From assembly GCF_016863655.1 (NCBI RefSeq), contig NZ_BOPH01000010.1, positions 78,857 to 142,856 on the forward strand: a stretch of DNA of 64,000 nucleotides, in the 5' to 3' direction. This DNA is from Virgisporangium ochraceum. GTDB lineage: Bacteria > Actinomycetota > Actinomycetes > Mycobacteriales > Micromonosporaceae. Under the pieces are notes generated by a model. It saw only the letters and a list, made by a program, of their open reading frames with translations. It ran no database searches and was not told the DNA's origin. A program made the translations under genes and the position numbers. Every line of letters starts with the position of its first letter. Positions within the stretch are counted from its first letter, which is position 1. This document shows, in pieces, positions 44,049-52,976 of this stretch.

Positions 44049-44752
44049 GCCGAAACCTTTCCGGAGAGCGCGCTCAGCACGCTGGTGAAGAAGCCCAGGC
44101 CGTCGACGGACGGGCCCGTGAGCGCTTCGACGGCGTGCTCGGGATGCGGCATCAGGCCGACGACGTTGCCGGCCTCGTTCGTGATACCGGCGATGTCGCG
44201 CAGCGAACCGTTCGGGTTGTGGTCGCCCTCGGCCAGACCCTTGCCCGGCACGTAGCGGGCCACGATGCGACCGCTCGACTCGAGCAGGTCGAGCGTCTTC
44301 TCGTCGGCGACATAGCTGCCCTCGCCGCTCTTGAGCGGGATCAGGATGTTCTGACCGGCGTCGAACCGGCCGGTCCACGCCGTGGTGACCGATTCGACGC
44401 GCAGCCACTGGTCGCGGTTGCGGAAGTGCAGGTGGTGATTGCGGGTCAGGCCACCGGGCAGCAGGTGCGCTTCGCAGAGGATCTGGAAGCCGTTGCAGAT
44501 GCCGAGCACCGGCATGCCGTCGCCGGCCGCCTTCACGATCGACTCCATCACCGGCGCGAACCGGGCGATCGCGCCGCAGCGCAGGTAATCGCCGTAGGAG
44601 AACCCGCCGGGCAGGATCACCGCCTCGACGCCCTGCAGGTCGGGGTCGTCGTGCCAGAGCGCCACGCCCTCGCCGCCGGCGAGGCGCACGGCCCGCAGCG
44701 CGTCACGGTCGTCGAGCGAACCGGGGAACGTGACGACGCCGACGCGCGTCAT
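44045..44752 (-). CDS. purQ: Phosphoribosylformylglycinamidine synthase, glutaminase subunit
   Basis: 235 aa class I glutamine amidotransferase. Catalytic Cys in [10 protein letters not shown], and His/Glu in MPHPEHAVE, with [20 protein letters not shown] typical of PurQ. It supplies ammonia to PurL in the PurLQS complex. It overlaps purS by 4 nt (ATGA) at its start and purL by 4 nt at its end, so the three are tightly coupled. Confidence 0.97.
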   Translation of the reverse strand: MTRVGVVTFPGSLDDRDALRAVRLAGGEGVALWHDDPDLQGVEAVILPGGFSYGDYLRCGAIARFAPVMESIVKAAGDGMPVLGICNGFQILCEAHLLPGGLTRNHHLHFRNRDQWLRVESVTTAWTGRFDAGQNILIPLKSGEGSYVADEKTLDLLESSGRIVARYVPGKGLAEGDHNPNGSLRDIAGITNEAGNVVGLMPHPEHAVEALTGPSVDGLGFFTSVLSALSGKVSA

Positions 44753-45033
44753 TTCTCCGCCTCGGCCGTGCCAAATGCGCTCGCTCCGCTCGCGCGGGCC
44801 TCCGGCGCATGGATGACAAAGTCTTCGATCACCGGGTTGGCCAGCAACTTGTCGGCGATCTCGCGGGCTTGGTCGAGATCGAGTTCTCCGTCGAACTCGA
44901 GTTCGATCCGCTTCCCGATACGCACCGAGGTGACCCCGGTGACCCCCAGCCTGGGGAGGGCGTTTGCTACCGCCTGCCCCTGTGGGTCGAGAATCTCGGG
45001 CTTCAGCATGACGTCGACGACGACCCGGGCCAC
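44749..45033 (-). CDS. purS: Phosphoribosylformylglycinamidine synthase subunit PurS
   Basis: 94 aa; usual PurS proteins are about 80-84 aa. The normal fold is complete: [38 protein letters not shown] and [13 protein letters not shown]. The extra C-terminal residues (about [18 protein letters not shown]) are coded partly by a 19-nt dispersed repeat shared with the quinone oxidoreductase gene at 29.2 kb. PurS bridges PurQ and PurL. The GTG at 45033 has AGGAGA 6 nt upstream. A TAGGCT box at about 45075-45080 may be the operon -10. Confidence 0.94.
   Translation of the reverse strand: MARVVVDVMLKPEILDPQGQAVANALPRLGVTGVTSVRIGKRIELEFDGELDLDQAREIADKLLANPVIEDFVIHAPEARASGASAFGTAEAEK
44777..44795. 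repeat. 19-nt dispersed repeat, copy in purS
   Basis: The reverse complement of this stretch equals GCGCGAGCGGAGCGAGCGC at 29240-29258. It falls in the extended 3' end of purS, 25 nt before the purQ start, without disturbing the frame. Confidence 0.7.
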
Positions 45034-45176
45034 TGCGTTTCTCCTGGACGTGTTCGGCGGACGGAGCGGATCGAGCCTACCCGTCGCTTCGATGCCGGCG
45101 TACGGACGCCCACGCATCGGGCCTGCTCAGCGGTCACCGTACCGGGTGAATCCACCCATCGAGGTATGAATAAGGG

Positions 45177-46595
45177 TCACAGAATGGGTGGTGGGACGTA
45201 TTTAGCTGCCTCACTGTGATCGGCCACGACCGCACCGACACGGGCCGCGACCGCCGCCACCTGAGCCGGCGCCGCCCCGACGAACGCGGCCGGATCGGCC
45301 ACCAGCGTGTCGATCTCGGCGCGGGTCAGGCCCAGCCGCCCGTCGGCGGCAAGCCGGTCGAACAGGTCGTTGGCAGCGGCGCCCTTCTCCCGCATGCCCA
45401 GCGCCACCGCGACCGAGTGCTCCTTGATCACCTCGTGCGCGGTCTCCCGGCCGATGCCTTTCCGCACCGACGCGACGAGGATCTTCGTGGTTGCCAGGAA
45501 CGGCAGGTACCGGTCGAGCTCGCGGGCGACGACCGCCGGGTAGGCGCCGAACTCGGCGAGAACAGTGAGAAATGTCAAATAGAGACCGTCGAGCGCGTAG
45601 AACGACCCCGGCAGGGCGACCCGGCGCACCACCGAACATGAGACGTCGCCCTCGTTCCACTGGTCGCCGGCCAGCTCGCCGGCCATCGACAGGTACCCGC
45701 GGAGCACCACGGCCAGCCCGTTCACCCGCTCGCACGAGCGGGTGTTCATCTTGTGCGGCATCGCCGACGAGCCCACCTGCCCGGGCCGGAACCCCTCGGT
45801 GGCCAGCTCCTGCCCGGCCATCAGCCGGATCGTCAGGGCCAGCGACGACGGTGCGCCGGCGGCCTGCACCAGCGCCGACACCACGTCGAGGTCGAGCGAC
45901 CGCGGGTACACCTGGCCGACGCTGTCGAGCACCCGACCGAACCCGAGATGCCGGGCCACCCGCTCCTCGAGCGTCGCCACCCTGGTCGCGTCACCGTCGA
46001 AGAGGTCGAGCTGGTCCGCGGCCGTGCCCACCGGGCCCTTGATCCCGCGCAGCGGGTAGCGGTCGATCAGGTCCCGCAGCCGTTCGTAGGCGACCAGCAG
46101 CTCCTCCGCCGCCGTCGCGAAGCGCTTGCCCAGCGTGGTGGCCTGCGCGGGGACGTTGTGCGAGCGGCCCACCATCACCAGGTCGGTGTGCGCGACGGCG
46201 AGCTCGGCCAGCCGGGCCAGGGCGGCCACCACCCGGTCACGCACGAGCAGCAACCCCGCGCGGACCTGCAGCTGCTCGACGTTCTCGGTGAGGTCACGCG
46301 AGGTCATGCCCTTGTGGATGTGCTCGTGCCCGGCAAGCTCGGCGAACTCCTCGATGCGCGCCTTCACGTCGTGCCGGGTGACCCGCTCGCGGGCGGCGAT
46401 GCTCGCCAGGTCGACGGTGTCGAGAACGGCACGGTAGGCGTCGACCACGCCGTCGGGCACCGGCACGCCAAGGTCGGCCTGTGCCTGCAGCACGGCCAGC
46501 CACAGCCGGCGCTCGGCCCGGATCTTCTCCTCGGGTGACCAGATGGTCACCATCTCGGGCGAGGCGTAACGGTTGGCGAGCACGTCAGGGATCAC
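45177..46595 (-). CDS. purB: Adenylosuccinate lyase
   Basis: 472 aa of the fumarase/aspartase superfamily. It acts twice in purine synthesis (SAICAR and adenylosuccinate cleavage). Signature GSSAMPHKMNTRSCERVNG holds the catalytic loop; HKGMTSRDLTENVEQ supplies the second active-site region and VGRSHNVPAQATTLGKRF the third. GTG start at 46595 has no clear SD. It lies 143 bp upstream of purS on the same strand, in a separate or shared transcript. The gene to its right (46611) also reads leftwards, with 15 nt between them. Confidence 0.96.
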   Translation of the reverse strand: MIPDVLANRYASPEMVTIWSPEEKIRAERRLWLAVLQAQADLGVPVPDGVVDAYRAVLDTVDLASIAARERVTRHDVKARIEEFAELAGHEHIHKGMTSRDLTENVEQLQVRAGLLLVRDRVVAALARLAELAVAHTDLVMVGRSHNVPAQATTLGKRFATAAEELLVAYERLRDLIDRYPLRGIKGPVGTAADQLDLFDGDATRVATLEERVARHLGFGRVLDSVGQVYPRSLDLDVVSALVQAAGAPSSLALTIRLMAGQELATEGFRPGQVGSSAMPHKMNTRSCERVNGLAVVLRGYLSMAGELAGDQWNEGDVSCSVVRRVALPGSFYALDGLYLTFLTVLAEFGAYPAVVARELDRYLPFLATTKILVASVRKGIGRETAHEVIKEHSVAVALGMREKGAAANDLFDRLAADGRLGLTRAEIDTLVADPAAFVGAAPAQVAAVAARVGAVVADHSEAAKYVPPPIL

Positions 46596-46610
46596 GCCGC
46601 CAATCTTCGC

Positions 46611-47951
46611 CTACCCCCGGGAGCGCAGCGGCAGGCGGCCGGGCGCGAAGCGTCCGTCGGGGTCGGCGGCCGCCTTGCGGCGCGCGGCGTCGGGAAGATC
46701 GGGATCGGACGCCCGCAGCGCGGCGTGCACGTCGGCCGGCCCGCGCAGCAGCGTGCACCAGCCGTCGCGGCCCGTCATCGTGTACCGGGTCGCCTCGATG
46801 ACGCTCACCACGCGGCGCGGTGCGAGGTGACCCGGCAGCGACGCGACGATCACCCCGGCGCCCACCGACCCGCGCATCGAGGCGCTGCCGGCGGTGGCGT
46901 CGCGCAACGCGTACTCGACCGCGTTCAGCGCCGCCGGCGGCCCGCCCAGCCGGAGCAGGATGTCGTCGGGACCGCCGGGCAGCCGCCCCCACCACGCCGG
47001 TGGCTGCGGGAGCGGGCCCGCGTCGCCGCCGAGGAGGGTGGCGGCGGTACGGACGCGGTCGTGGGCGCCCGCCCCGGTCCCCTCGATCTGGACCACCACC
47101 GATCCCGGACCCGGCCGACGCGCGGCGGCACCGGCCGTGCGCTCCGTCGCCGGCCGCGGGATGCGCGCGAGCACCGGATCGGCGGCCGGCCAGTCTGCCT
47201 CGACGGCGGCGACACCGAGCGGCGTGGTCTCCATCAGCAGCATCAGCTCGAACAGCTCGGCCGGGTTGGACACCGAGCGGCGCAGCCACACGGTGGCCGG
47301 CGGGCGCGGATGCAGCCGCAACGTGACCGTGGCGATGATGCCCATGGTGCCGAGCGACCCGCACAGCGCGGCCGCCGCCAACCCGGAGACCGTGCGCACC
47401 GAACCCTCGGCGTCGACGTACCCGATCGCGTCGACCAGGTTGCCGACCGGACCGGTGAAGTGCCGCAGCGGACCGGTCTCGGCCGCCGCCAGCGCGCCGT
47501 CGACCGTGGCGCCGGCCCACATCGACGCCGGGTCGAGCGCGAGCCGCTGCCCGGTGGGCCGCAGCAACGGGTCGAGGTCGCGCAGCCGGGTGCCGGCGCC
47601 GACGGTGGCCGTGAGCGCGCCGGCCTCGTGCCGGTGCCACCCGGCCAGCCGCACCGTGTCGACGATGAGATCCACAGTGGACGGTGGGCCGCCCCAGTCG
47701 GCCTTCGTGCCGCCGCCCACCGGTACGACCGCCAGCTTGTCGTCGGCCGCGCGGCCGACCAGCGCGGCCAGCTCCTCGGCGCTGCCCGGGGTGGCGACGA
47801 ACCCGGCCGGAACGCCCGCCACCGTGTCGCCGGAACCGGCCGCGCGCACGTGCGCCCGCCCGCAGATCTCCTGCAACTCCGCGAGCAACGCCACCGGCAC
47901 CCCCTCTGGCCTGCCGGAGCTACCTTTCCAAGGTTCCGGCCCGGTCGCCAT
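46611..47951 (-). CDS. FAD-binding oxidoreductase, glycolate oxidase GlcE-like
   Basis: 446 aa of the vanillyl-alcohol oxidase (FAD_binding_4) superfamily: VPAGFVATPGSAEELAALV, LAVVPVGGGTKADWGGPP (FAD-binding), GTRLRDLDPLLRPTGQRLALDP and GNLVDAIGYVDAEGSVR, then an FAD-linked oxidase C-terminal region. It resembles the GlcE subunit of glycolate oxidase, but GlcD and GlcF are not nearby. The ATG at 47951 directly follows a LexA-like palindrome that overlaps the likely -10 (TATGTT), which suggests a leaderless SOS-type start. GTG at 47900 is an alternative start. Confidence 0.82.
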   Translation of the reverse strand: MATGPEPWKGSSGRPEGVPVALLAELQEICGRAHVRAAGSGDTVAGVPAGFVATPGSAEELAALVGRAADDKLAVVPVGGGTKADWGGPPSTVDLIVDTVRLAGWHRHEAGALTATVGAGTRLRDLDPLLRPTGQRLALDPASMWAGATVDGALAAAETGPLRHFTGPVGNLVDAIGYVDAEGSVRTVSGLAAAALCGSLGTMGIIATVTLRLHPRPPATVWLRRSVSNPAELFELMLLMETTPLGVAAVEADWPAADPVLARIPRPATERTAGAAARRPGPGSVVVQIEGTGAGAHDRVRTAATLLGGDAGPLPQPPAWWGRLPGGPDDILLRLGGPPAALNAVEYALRDATAGSASMRGSVGAGVIVASLPGHLAPRRVVSVIEATRYTMTGRDGWCTLLRGPADVHAALRASDPDLPDAARRKAAADPDGRFAPGRLPLRSRG

Positions 47952-47966
47952 AGAACATATGTTCGA
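47951..47966. promoter_or_regulatory. LexA-like SOS box
   Basis: On the minus strand TCGAACATATGTTCTA fits the actinobacterial LexA consensus TCGAAC-N4-GTTCGA with one mismatch; the core GAACATATGTTC is a perfect palindrome. It overlaps the first base of the GlcE-like start codon and lies about 50 bp upstream of the oligopeptidase start on the other strand. Binding is not shown; the core is also short enough to occur by chance. Confidence 0.55.
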
Positions 47967-48017
47967 GAAGGCGGCACCGCAACCGGGATGACGGCGGTGA
48001 CCGGTAACGTCTGCGGA

Positions 48018-50099
48018 GTGACGACGCAGCAGCCGCCCGTGGCGAAGAAGGTCCCCAGCGAGCGCACGCACCACGGCGACACGGTCGTCGACGAGTACGC
48101 GTGGCTGCTCTCCAAGGAGAACCCCGACACGATCGCGTACCTGACGGCCGAGAACGAGTACACCGAGGCGGCCACCGCCCACCTTGCCGGCCTCCGCGAG
48201 ACGGTCTTCACCGAGATCAAGACCCGTACCAAGGAGACCGACCTGTCCCTGCCTGTGCGCAAGAAGGGACATTGGTACTACGCCCGCACCGAGGAGGGCA
48301 AACAGTACGCCATCCACTGCCGGCGGGCCGTGCTCGACGGTGAGACCGCCCCGCCGGTCCCCGCCGACGGTGCCCCTCTCGACGGCGAGGAGGTGATGCT
48401 CGACGGCAACGCCCTCGCCGGCGACAGCGAGTTCTTCGCGCTCGGCACCCTGAGCGTGAGCCCCGACGGGCAGCGCCTGGCCTACTCCACCGACTTCAGC
48501 GGCGACGAGCGGTTCACGCTCCGGATCAAGGACCTCGCCAGCGGCGAGACGCTCGCCGACGAGGTGCCCGGCGTGTTCTACGGATCGGCCTGGTCGGCCG
48601 ACGGGTCCACGCTGTTCTACCTGACCGTCGACGACGCGTGGCGGCCGAACAAGGTGTGGCGGCACGTGGTCGGCACCCCGTCGTCGGACGACGTGGTGGT
48701 CTACGAGGAGCCCGACGAGCGGTTCTGGGTGGGCGTCGGGCTCACCCGGTCGGAGAAGTTCATCCTCGTCGAGTGCAGCAGCAAGATCACGAGTGAGGCC
48801 CGGTACATCCCGGCCGACGACCCGTCGGCGGAGCCGGTGCTGATCGCGCCGCGCCGCCAGGGCGTGGAGTACCACGTCGAGCACCACGGTCACCGGTTCC
48901 TGATCCTGCACAACGACGGCGCCGAGGACTTCGAGCTCGCGTACACGTCGGTCGACGCGCCCGGCGGCTGGACCACGCTGATCGAGCACCAGCCCGGCAC
49001 CCGGCTGATCAGCGTCGACGCGCTGGCCCGCCACCTCGTGGTGTCGCTGCGCCGCGACGGTCTCACCGGGCTGCGCGTGGTGCCGCTCGACGGCGGCAGC
49101 GAGTACGACATCTCGTTCCCCGAGCCGATCTACACCGTCGAGCCGGGCGACAACGCCGAGTACGACACGTCGGTCTTCCGGCTCGCCTACACCTCGCTGG
49201 TTACCCCCGACTCGGTGTACGACTGCGACCTCGACACCGGCGCGCTCACCCTGCGCAAGCAGAAGCCCGTGCTGGGCGGGTTCGACCCGGAGCGGTACGA
49301 GCAGACGCGCGAGTGGGCCGTCGCCGACGACGGCACCAAGGTGCCGATCTCGCTGGTCTACAGGCGCGGCACCCCGCGCGACGGCAGCGCACCGGCGCTC
49401 ATCTACGGCTACGGCTCGTACGAGGCGTCGATGGACCCGTGGTTCTCCATTCCGCGGCTGTCGCTGATCGACCGCGGCGTCGTGTACGCGGTCGCCCACA
49501 TCCGCGGCGGCGGCGAGATGGGCCGGCGCTGGTACGAGGACGGCAAGCTGCTGGCGAAGCGGAACACGTTCACCGACTTCGTGGCGTGCGCCGAGCACCT
49601 GGTCAAGGCCGGCTGGACCAGCGCCGACAAGCTGATCGCCCGCGGTGGCTCCGCCGGCGGCCTGCTCATGGGCGCGGTGGCGAACCTGGCGCCGACGTCG
49701 TTCGCCGGGATCGTGGCGCAGGTGCCGTTCGTCGACCCGCTGAACACGATCCTCGACCCGTCGCTGCCGCTCACGGTGATCGAGTGGGAGGAGTGGGGCA
49801 ATCCGCTGGAGAGCCCCGAGGTGTACGCGTACATGAAGGGGTACTCGCCGTACGAGAACGTCGCCGACCGCCAGTACCCGGCTCTGCTGGTCATGACGAG
49901 CCTGAACGACACCCGGGTGCTGTTCCACGAGCCGGCCAAGTGGGTCGCGAAGCTCCGAGCGACCGCGCCGGCCACGAACGTGCTCCTCAAGACCGAGATG
50001 GGCGCTGGGCACGGCGGGCCGAGCGGCCGCTACGACGCATGGAAGGAAGAGGCCTTCATGACGGCCTGGACCCTCGACCGCCTGGGCCTGGCCGGCTGA
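48018..50099 (+). CDS. Oligopeptidase B-like prolyl oligopeptidase (S9A)
   Basis: 693 aa: an N-terminal seven-bladed propeller (about 70-400) and a C-terminal alpha/beta hydrolase domain. The nucleophile Ser is in ARGGSAGGLLMGAV, preceded by AHIRGGGEMGRRWYEDGK, and the catalytic His is in AGHGGPSGRYD near the C-terminus; PWFSIPRLSLIDRG is typical of oligopeptidase B, which cuts short peptides after basic residues. No signal peptide, so cytoplasmic. GTG at 48018 follows a TAACGT box by 7 nt (leaderless); ATG at 47988 is an alternative. It is divergent from the GlcE-like gene. Confidence 0.92.
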   Translation: MTTQQPPVAKKVPSERTHHGDTVVDEYAWLLSKENPDTIAYLTAENEYTEAATAHLAGLRETVFTEIKTRTKETDLSLPVRKKGHWYYARTEEGKQYAIHCRRAVLDGETAPPVPADGAPLDGEEVMLDGNALAGDSEFFALGTLSVSPDGQRLAYSTDFSGDERFTLRIKDLASGETLADEVPGVFYGSAWSADGSTLFYLTVDDAWRPNKVWRHVVGTPSSDDVVVYEEPDERFWVGVGLTRSEKFILVECSSKITSEARYIPADDPSAEPVLIAPRRQGVEYHVEHHGHRFLILHNDGAEDFELAYTSVDAPGGWTTLIEHQPGTRLISVDALARHLVVSLRRDGLTGLRVVPLDGGSEYDISFPEPIYTVEPGDNAEYDTSVFRLAYTSLVTPDSVYDCDLDTGALTLRKQKPVLGGFDPERYEQTREWAVADDGTKVPISLVYRRGTPRDGSAPALIYGYGSYEASMDPWFSIPRLSLIDRGVVYAVAHIRGGGEMGRRWYEDGKLLAKRNTFTDFVACAEHLVKAGWTSADKLIARGGSAGGLLMGAVANLAPTSFAGIVAQVPFVDPLNTILDPSLPLTVIEWEEWGNPLESPEVYAYMKGYSPYENVADRQYPALLVMTSLNDTRVLFHEPAKWVAKLRATAPATNVLLKTEMGAGHGGPSGRYDAWKEEAFMTAWTLDRLGLAG

Positions 50100-50125
50100 C
50101 CCCCCGCCGCCGCCCCCACCTTCCC

Positions 50126-50200
50126 GTCGATCTTGCAGTTGTGGCCGCCCCTATTTCGTGATTTGAGCGATTTAGCGGCGGCCACCACTGCAAGATCGAC
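50126..50200. repeat. 24-bp inverted repeat, terminator and/or dispersed palindrome
   Basis: Arms GTCGATCTTGCAGTTGTGGCCGCC (50126-50149; quoted in part below the limit as GTCGATCTTGCAGTTG) and its complement (50177-50200) match at 23 of 24 positions around a 27-nt loop. It sits between the convergent oligopeptidase and threonine dehydratase genes, so it can end both transcripts. Similar ATCTTGCAGTTGTGGCC palindromes are, from memory, dispersed in Micromonosporaceae genomes. Confidence 0.65.
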
Positions 50201-50222
50201 GCGCGAACCGGAGCGCGGCGGG

Positions 50223-51161
50223 TTACAGGACGCGCGCGAGTACAGACGGGTCCACGTTGCCGCCCGAGATCACCGCTACCGCGGGGCCGGGGGGCAACAC
50301 CTCCCTATGGGCCAGGTAGCCGGCCACCGAGACGGCACCGCTCGGTTCGGCGACGAGGCGCGAGCCCACGGCGATGCGCCCCATCGCGTCCTCGATCTGC
50401 TTCTCCGACACGGTGAGCATCTCGTCGACGTACGTCCGGAGGTGCGCGAACGTGCGCTCGGACAGGTTCGTCCGCAACCCGTCGGCGATCGTCCGGTAGG
50501 TCTTCTCCAACGGCCACTGGCGCAGTTCCCCGGCAGCGAAGCTCTCCGCCGCGTCCCCCGCGAGCTCCGGCTCGACCCCGACGACCGTGACGTCCGGACG
50601 CAGCGCCTTCACCGCGGCCGCGACCCCGCTCGCCAGGCCGCCGCCGCCGACGGGCACCAGCACGCACGCCACCTCGGCGAGATCGTCGAGGATCTCCAGG
50701 CCGACGGTGCCCTGGCCGGCGATCACGTCGGGGTGGTCGAACGGCGGGATCAGGCTCATGCCGCGGTCGGCGGCGATCGCGGCCGCCTCGGTGAGCCGCT
50801 CGGTGGCCCCGACCAGCACCACCTCGGCCCCGAGTGCCCGGGTCGCCGCGATCTTCGCGGGCAGGGCGGCGTCGGGCATCACGATCACGCACGGGATCCC
50901 GTAGTCGCGGGCGGCGTAGGCGAGGGCCTGCGCGTGGTTGCCGGAGGAGTGCGCGACCACGCCGTTCTTCTGCACGTCGGCCGGCAGCGACGCCACCGCG
51001 TGGTAGGCGCCGCGCAGCTTGAACGCGCCGATCGGCTGCAGGCTCTCCGGCTTCAGCCACAGCGGGCCGGCCCAGGGCGCGGCGATCAACGGGGTCCGGA
51101 CCACGCGACCTTCGATGTTCCCGGCCGCTGCCCGTACGTCCGTCAATGTGACAAGATCCAT
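50223..51161 (-). CDS. Threonine/serine dehydratase (PLP fold type II)
   Basis: 312 aa. The PLP-binding Lys is in IGAFKLRGAYHAV; SSGNHAQALAYAA, PVGGGGLASGVAAAV (phosphate-binding glycine loop) and ISGGNVDP complete the family. It deaminates threonine (or serine) to a 2-oxo acid. There is no C-terminal ACT domain, so it is the short catabolic or racemase-like form rather than feedback-regulated IlvA. The ATG has TAGGCT 7 nt upstream with no SD, so it looks leaderless. It shares a convergent terminator with the oligopeptidase gene and is divergent from a PP2C gene. Confidence 0.9.
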   Translation of the reverse strand: MDLVTLTDVRAAAGNIEGRVVRTPLIAAPWAGPLWLKPESLQPIGAFKLRGAYHAVASLPADVQKNGVVAHSSGNHAQALAYAARDYGIPCVIVMPDAALPAKIAATRALGAEVVLVGATERLTEAAAIAADRGMSLIPPFDHPDVIAGQGTVGLEILDDLAEVACVLVPVGGGGLASGVAAAVKALRPDVTVVGVEPELAGDAAESFAAGELRQWPLEKTYRTIADGLRTNLSERTFAHLRTYVDEMLTVSEKQIEDAMGRIAVGSRLVAEPSGAVSVAGYLAHREVLPPGPAVAVISGGNVDPSVLARVL

Positions 51162-51326
51162 GTCCGTGAGCCTAGGCCGCCGCGCGCCGGTGGCGGCGTC
51201 GTCGTGGGCCAGATCCAGCCCATTGGACGCGCATGAGCGTCCTCTGGTCGCCCGGTCGGCCCGGAGTCAGTAGGCTCACCTGCACCACTGGGCTTGCGTG
51301 ATGTCAAGGGGAGAGGCCTGGTACTC

Positions 51327-52289
51327 ATGGGGCTGTCGCTGCGGTACGCGGTGCGCACGGATCCGGGCCTGGTCCGGTCGTCCAACCAGGACTCCGTGTA
51401 TGCGGGCCCGCGGCTGCTCGCCGTCGCCGACGGCATGGGCGGCATGGCCGCGGGCGACCTGGCCAGCAGCGTCGTCATCACCAAGCTGTCCGAGCTCGAC
51501 CAGGACGTGCCCAACGAGGCGATGATCGGCGCTCTCGACGAAACCGTCGTCGCGGCCAACGACGAGCTGCGGCACGGCGTCGACGCCAACCCCGAGCTGC
51601 GGGGCATGGGCACCACGCTGACGGCTCTCCTCATCTCGGGCCGCACGATCGCGATGGTGCACATCGGCGACTCGCGGGCGTACCTCCTGCGCGAGGGGCG
51701 GCTGCGGCAGGTGACGAAGGACCACACCTACGTCCAGATGCTCGTCGACGAGGGTGCGATCACGGCCGAGGAGGCCAGCCACCACCCGCACCGGTCGCTG
51801 GTGACGCAGGTGCTGCAGGGCGAGCCGATCGAGCCCAACTACTCGGTGCGCGAGGCGGTGGCGGGCGACCGGTACCTGCTGTGCAGCGACGGGCTCAGCA
51901 ACGTGGTCAGCATGGCCACGATGGGCGACGTCCTGCGCGACTACCGCGACCAGGAGGAGTGCGCCGAGCGTCTCATCGACCTGGCGCTGCGGGCCGGCGG
52001 TCCCGACAACATCACGGTGATCGTCGCCGACATCTGCGAGGTCGACGACACCGATCCCGACGCACTGCGCCCGCAGGCGGCGGTGTCGCACCGGGCCGAC
52101 GAACCCAACGGCGAACGCCTGAGCCCGCGGCCGCGCACGGCGCCCACCCCCGAGCTGATCTCAGGGGACGCGCCGCCGTCGGCCGGCGGTGCCGGCGGCT
52201 CGTCGGGCCACCGGCTCACGGTGGTGCTGGTGGTGGTGCTCGTGGCGCTGCTCGCAGCCGCAGGTGTGTGGTACATCGCCACGGGGTAG
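51327..52289 (+). CDS. PP2C-family Ser/Thr protein phosphatase with C-terminal TM
   Basis: 320 aa. The PP2C domain (1 to about 240) resembles PstP: RYAVRTDPGLVRSSNQDSVY, VADGMGGMAAGD (metal-binding Asp), VHIGDSRAYLL, LCSDGLSN and GGPDNITVIV. A Pro/Asp-rich linker and one TM (about 297-318, VVLVVVLVALLAAAGVW) follow, with almost nothing outside, so the phosphatase faces the cytoplasm. It may counter the receptor kinase at 57.5 kb, though no operon links them. The ATG has GGGGAGAGG about 10 nt upstream. Confidence 0.92.
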   Translation: MGLSLRYAVRTDPGLVRSSNQDSVYAGPRLLAVADGMGGMAAGDLASSVVITKLSELDQDVPNEAMIGALDETVVAANDELRHGVDANPELRGMGTTLTALLISGRTIAMVHIGDSRAYLLREGRLRQVTKDHTYVQMLVDEGAITAEEASHHPHRSLVTQVLQGEPIEPNYSVREAVAGDRYLLCSDGLSNVVSMATMGDVLRDYRDQEECAERLIDLALRAGGPDNITVIVADICEVDDTDPDALRPQAAVSHRADEPNGERLSPRPRTAPTPELISGDAPPSAGGAGGSSGHRLTVVLVVVLVALLAAAGVWYIATG

Positions 52290-52298
52290 CCGTCCCGC

Positions 52299-52730
52299 AT
52301 GATCGAGAGCCCCGACCAGGAGCACGTCAGGCCGGCCGGCGTATCCGACGAGACCGTCGCCGGCCTGGGCAAGCTCACCGAGGCGCTGGAAACCGTCGAA
52401 CGGGTCCGCGGCCACCTCTACTCCCTGCACCAGCTCACCGGTAAGGCCGACTTCCTGCTGGACGACACCGTCGCCCTGCTGCGCTCCGCCGGCCACGACG
52501 AGATCGCCGACCGGATCACCACGGACCTGGTGGGGCGCAACGTGATCGCCGGCCGCTGGACCTTTCAGATCGTCGAAGAGTACGACGACGGTTACTACGA
52601 GACGTTTCGGCAGCTGGAGCGGCTGGCCCGCGATACGCTTGCCGGCGGCCGGCGGCATCTGCACGAAGCCGAACTGAAGGAGCAACGGCGCTCCCACGGA
52701 CGGCAGGGGCATGAAGCTCGGCCGTCCTGA
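52299..52730 (+). CDS. Conserved actinobacterial protein of unknown function
   Basis: 143 aa, mostly helical, soluble. The middle (VERVRGHLYSLHQLTGKADFLLDDTVALLRSAGHDE..ADRI) and GRNVIAGRWTFQIVEEYDDGYY are the most conserved-looking parts; the tail is basic and low complexity. It begins 9 nt after the PP2C stop and is probably in the same operon. I recognise no function. Confidence 0.75.
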   Translation: MIESPDQEHVRPAGVSDETVAGLGKLTEALETVERVRGHLYSLHQLTGKADFLLDDTVALLRSAGHDEIADRITTDLVGRNVIAGRWTFQIVEEYDDGYYETFRQLERLARDTLAGGRRHLHEAELKEQRRSHGRQGHEARPS

Positions 52731-52772
52731 ATTTCTGTCGTACCCCCGTGACAGATTTGTGTCCCAGGTTAC

Positions 52773-52790
52773 GTGTGCCCTGGGGCACAC
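52773..52790 (+). terminator. Short GC-rich terminator
   Basis: An 8-bp perfect stem GTGTGCCC / GGGCACAC with a 2-nt loop, 42 nt after the unknown gene's stop. Confidence 0.6.
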
Positions 52791-52976
52791 CTTCAGCTAA
52801 TTCTCAGGCTACTGGGCGGAAGCTGAACCTATTGCGCCAGTTGCGATGCGGGTCGCGTCCGGGGGTAACCCCGGTAGCAAGTCAGGGGTTAAACCCGGAT
52901 GCCCCGCTCGCCTCAGGCTCATAGCGTGTTTTACAGCCGGAATCAACCGGTGTCACGCAGGGGGAAGGGCACGAAG

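Noticed and set aside
41907..44255. Long plus-strand frame across purL and purQ
   Set aside because: It is antisense to strongly conserved enzymes.
47670..47681. TCCACAGTGGAC inside the GlcE-like gene as another copy of the palindrome
   Set aside because: It lies in coding sequence (STVDG), lacks the outer G of the 13-mer and can be explained by codon choice.
46725..48017. Upstream extension of the oligopeptidase frame to 46725
   Set aside because: It runs antisense to the GlcE-like gene; family sequence begins only at about 48018.
46611..50012. A 1133-codon minus-strand frame covering both the flavin oxidase and the region antisense to the oligopeptidase
   Set aside because: Only the 46611-47951 part has family motifs.
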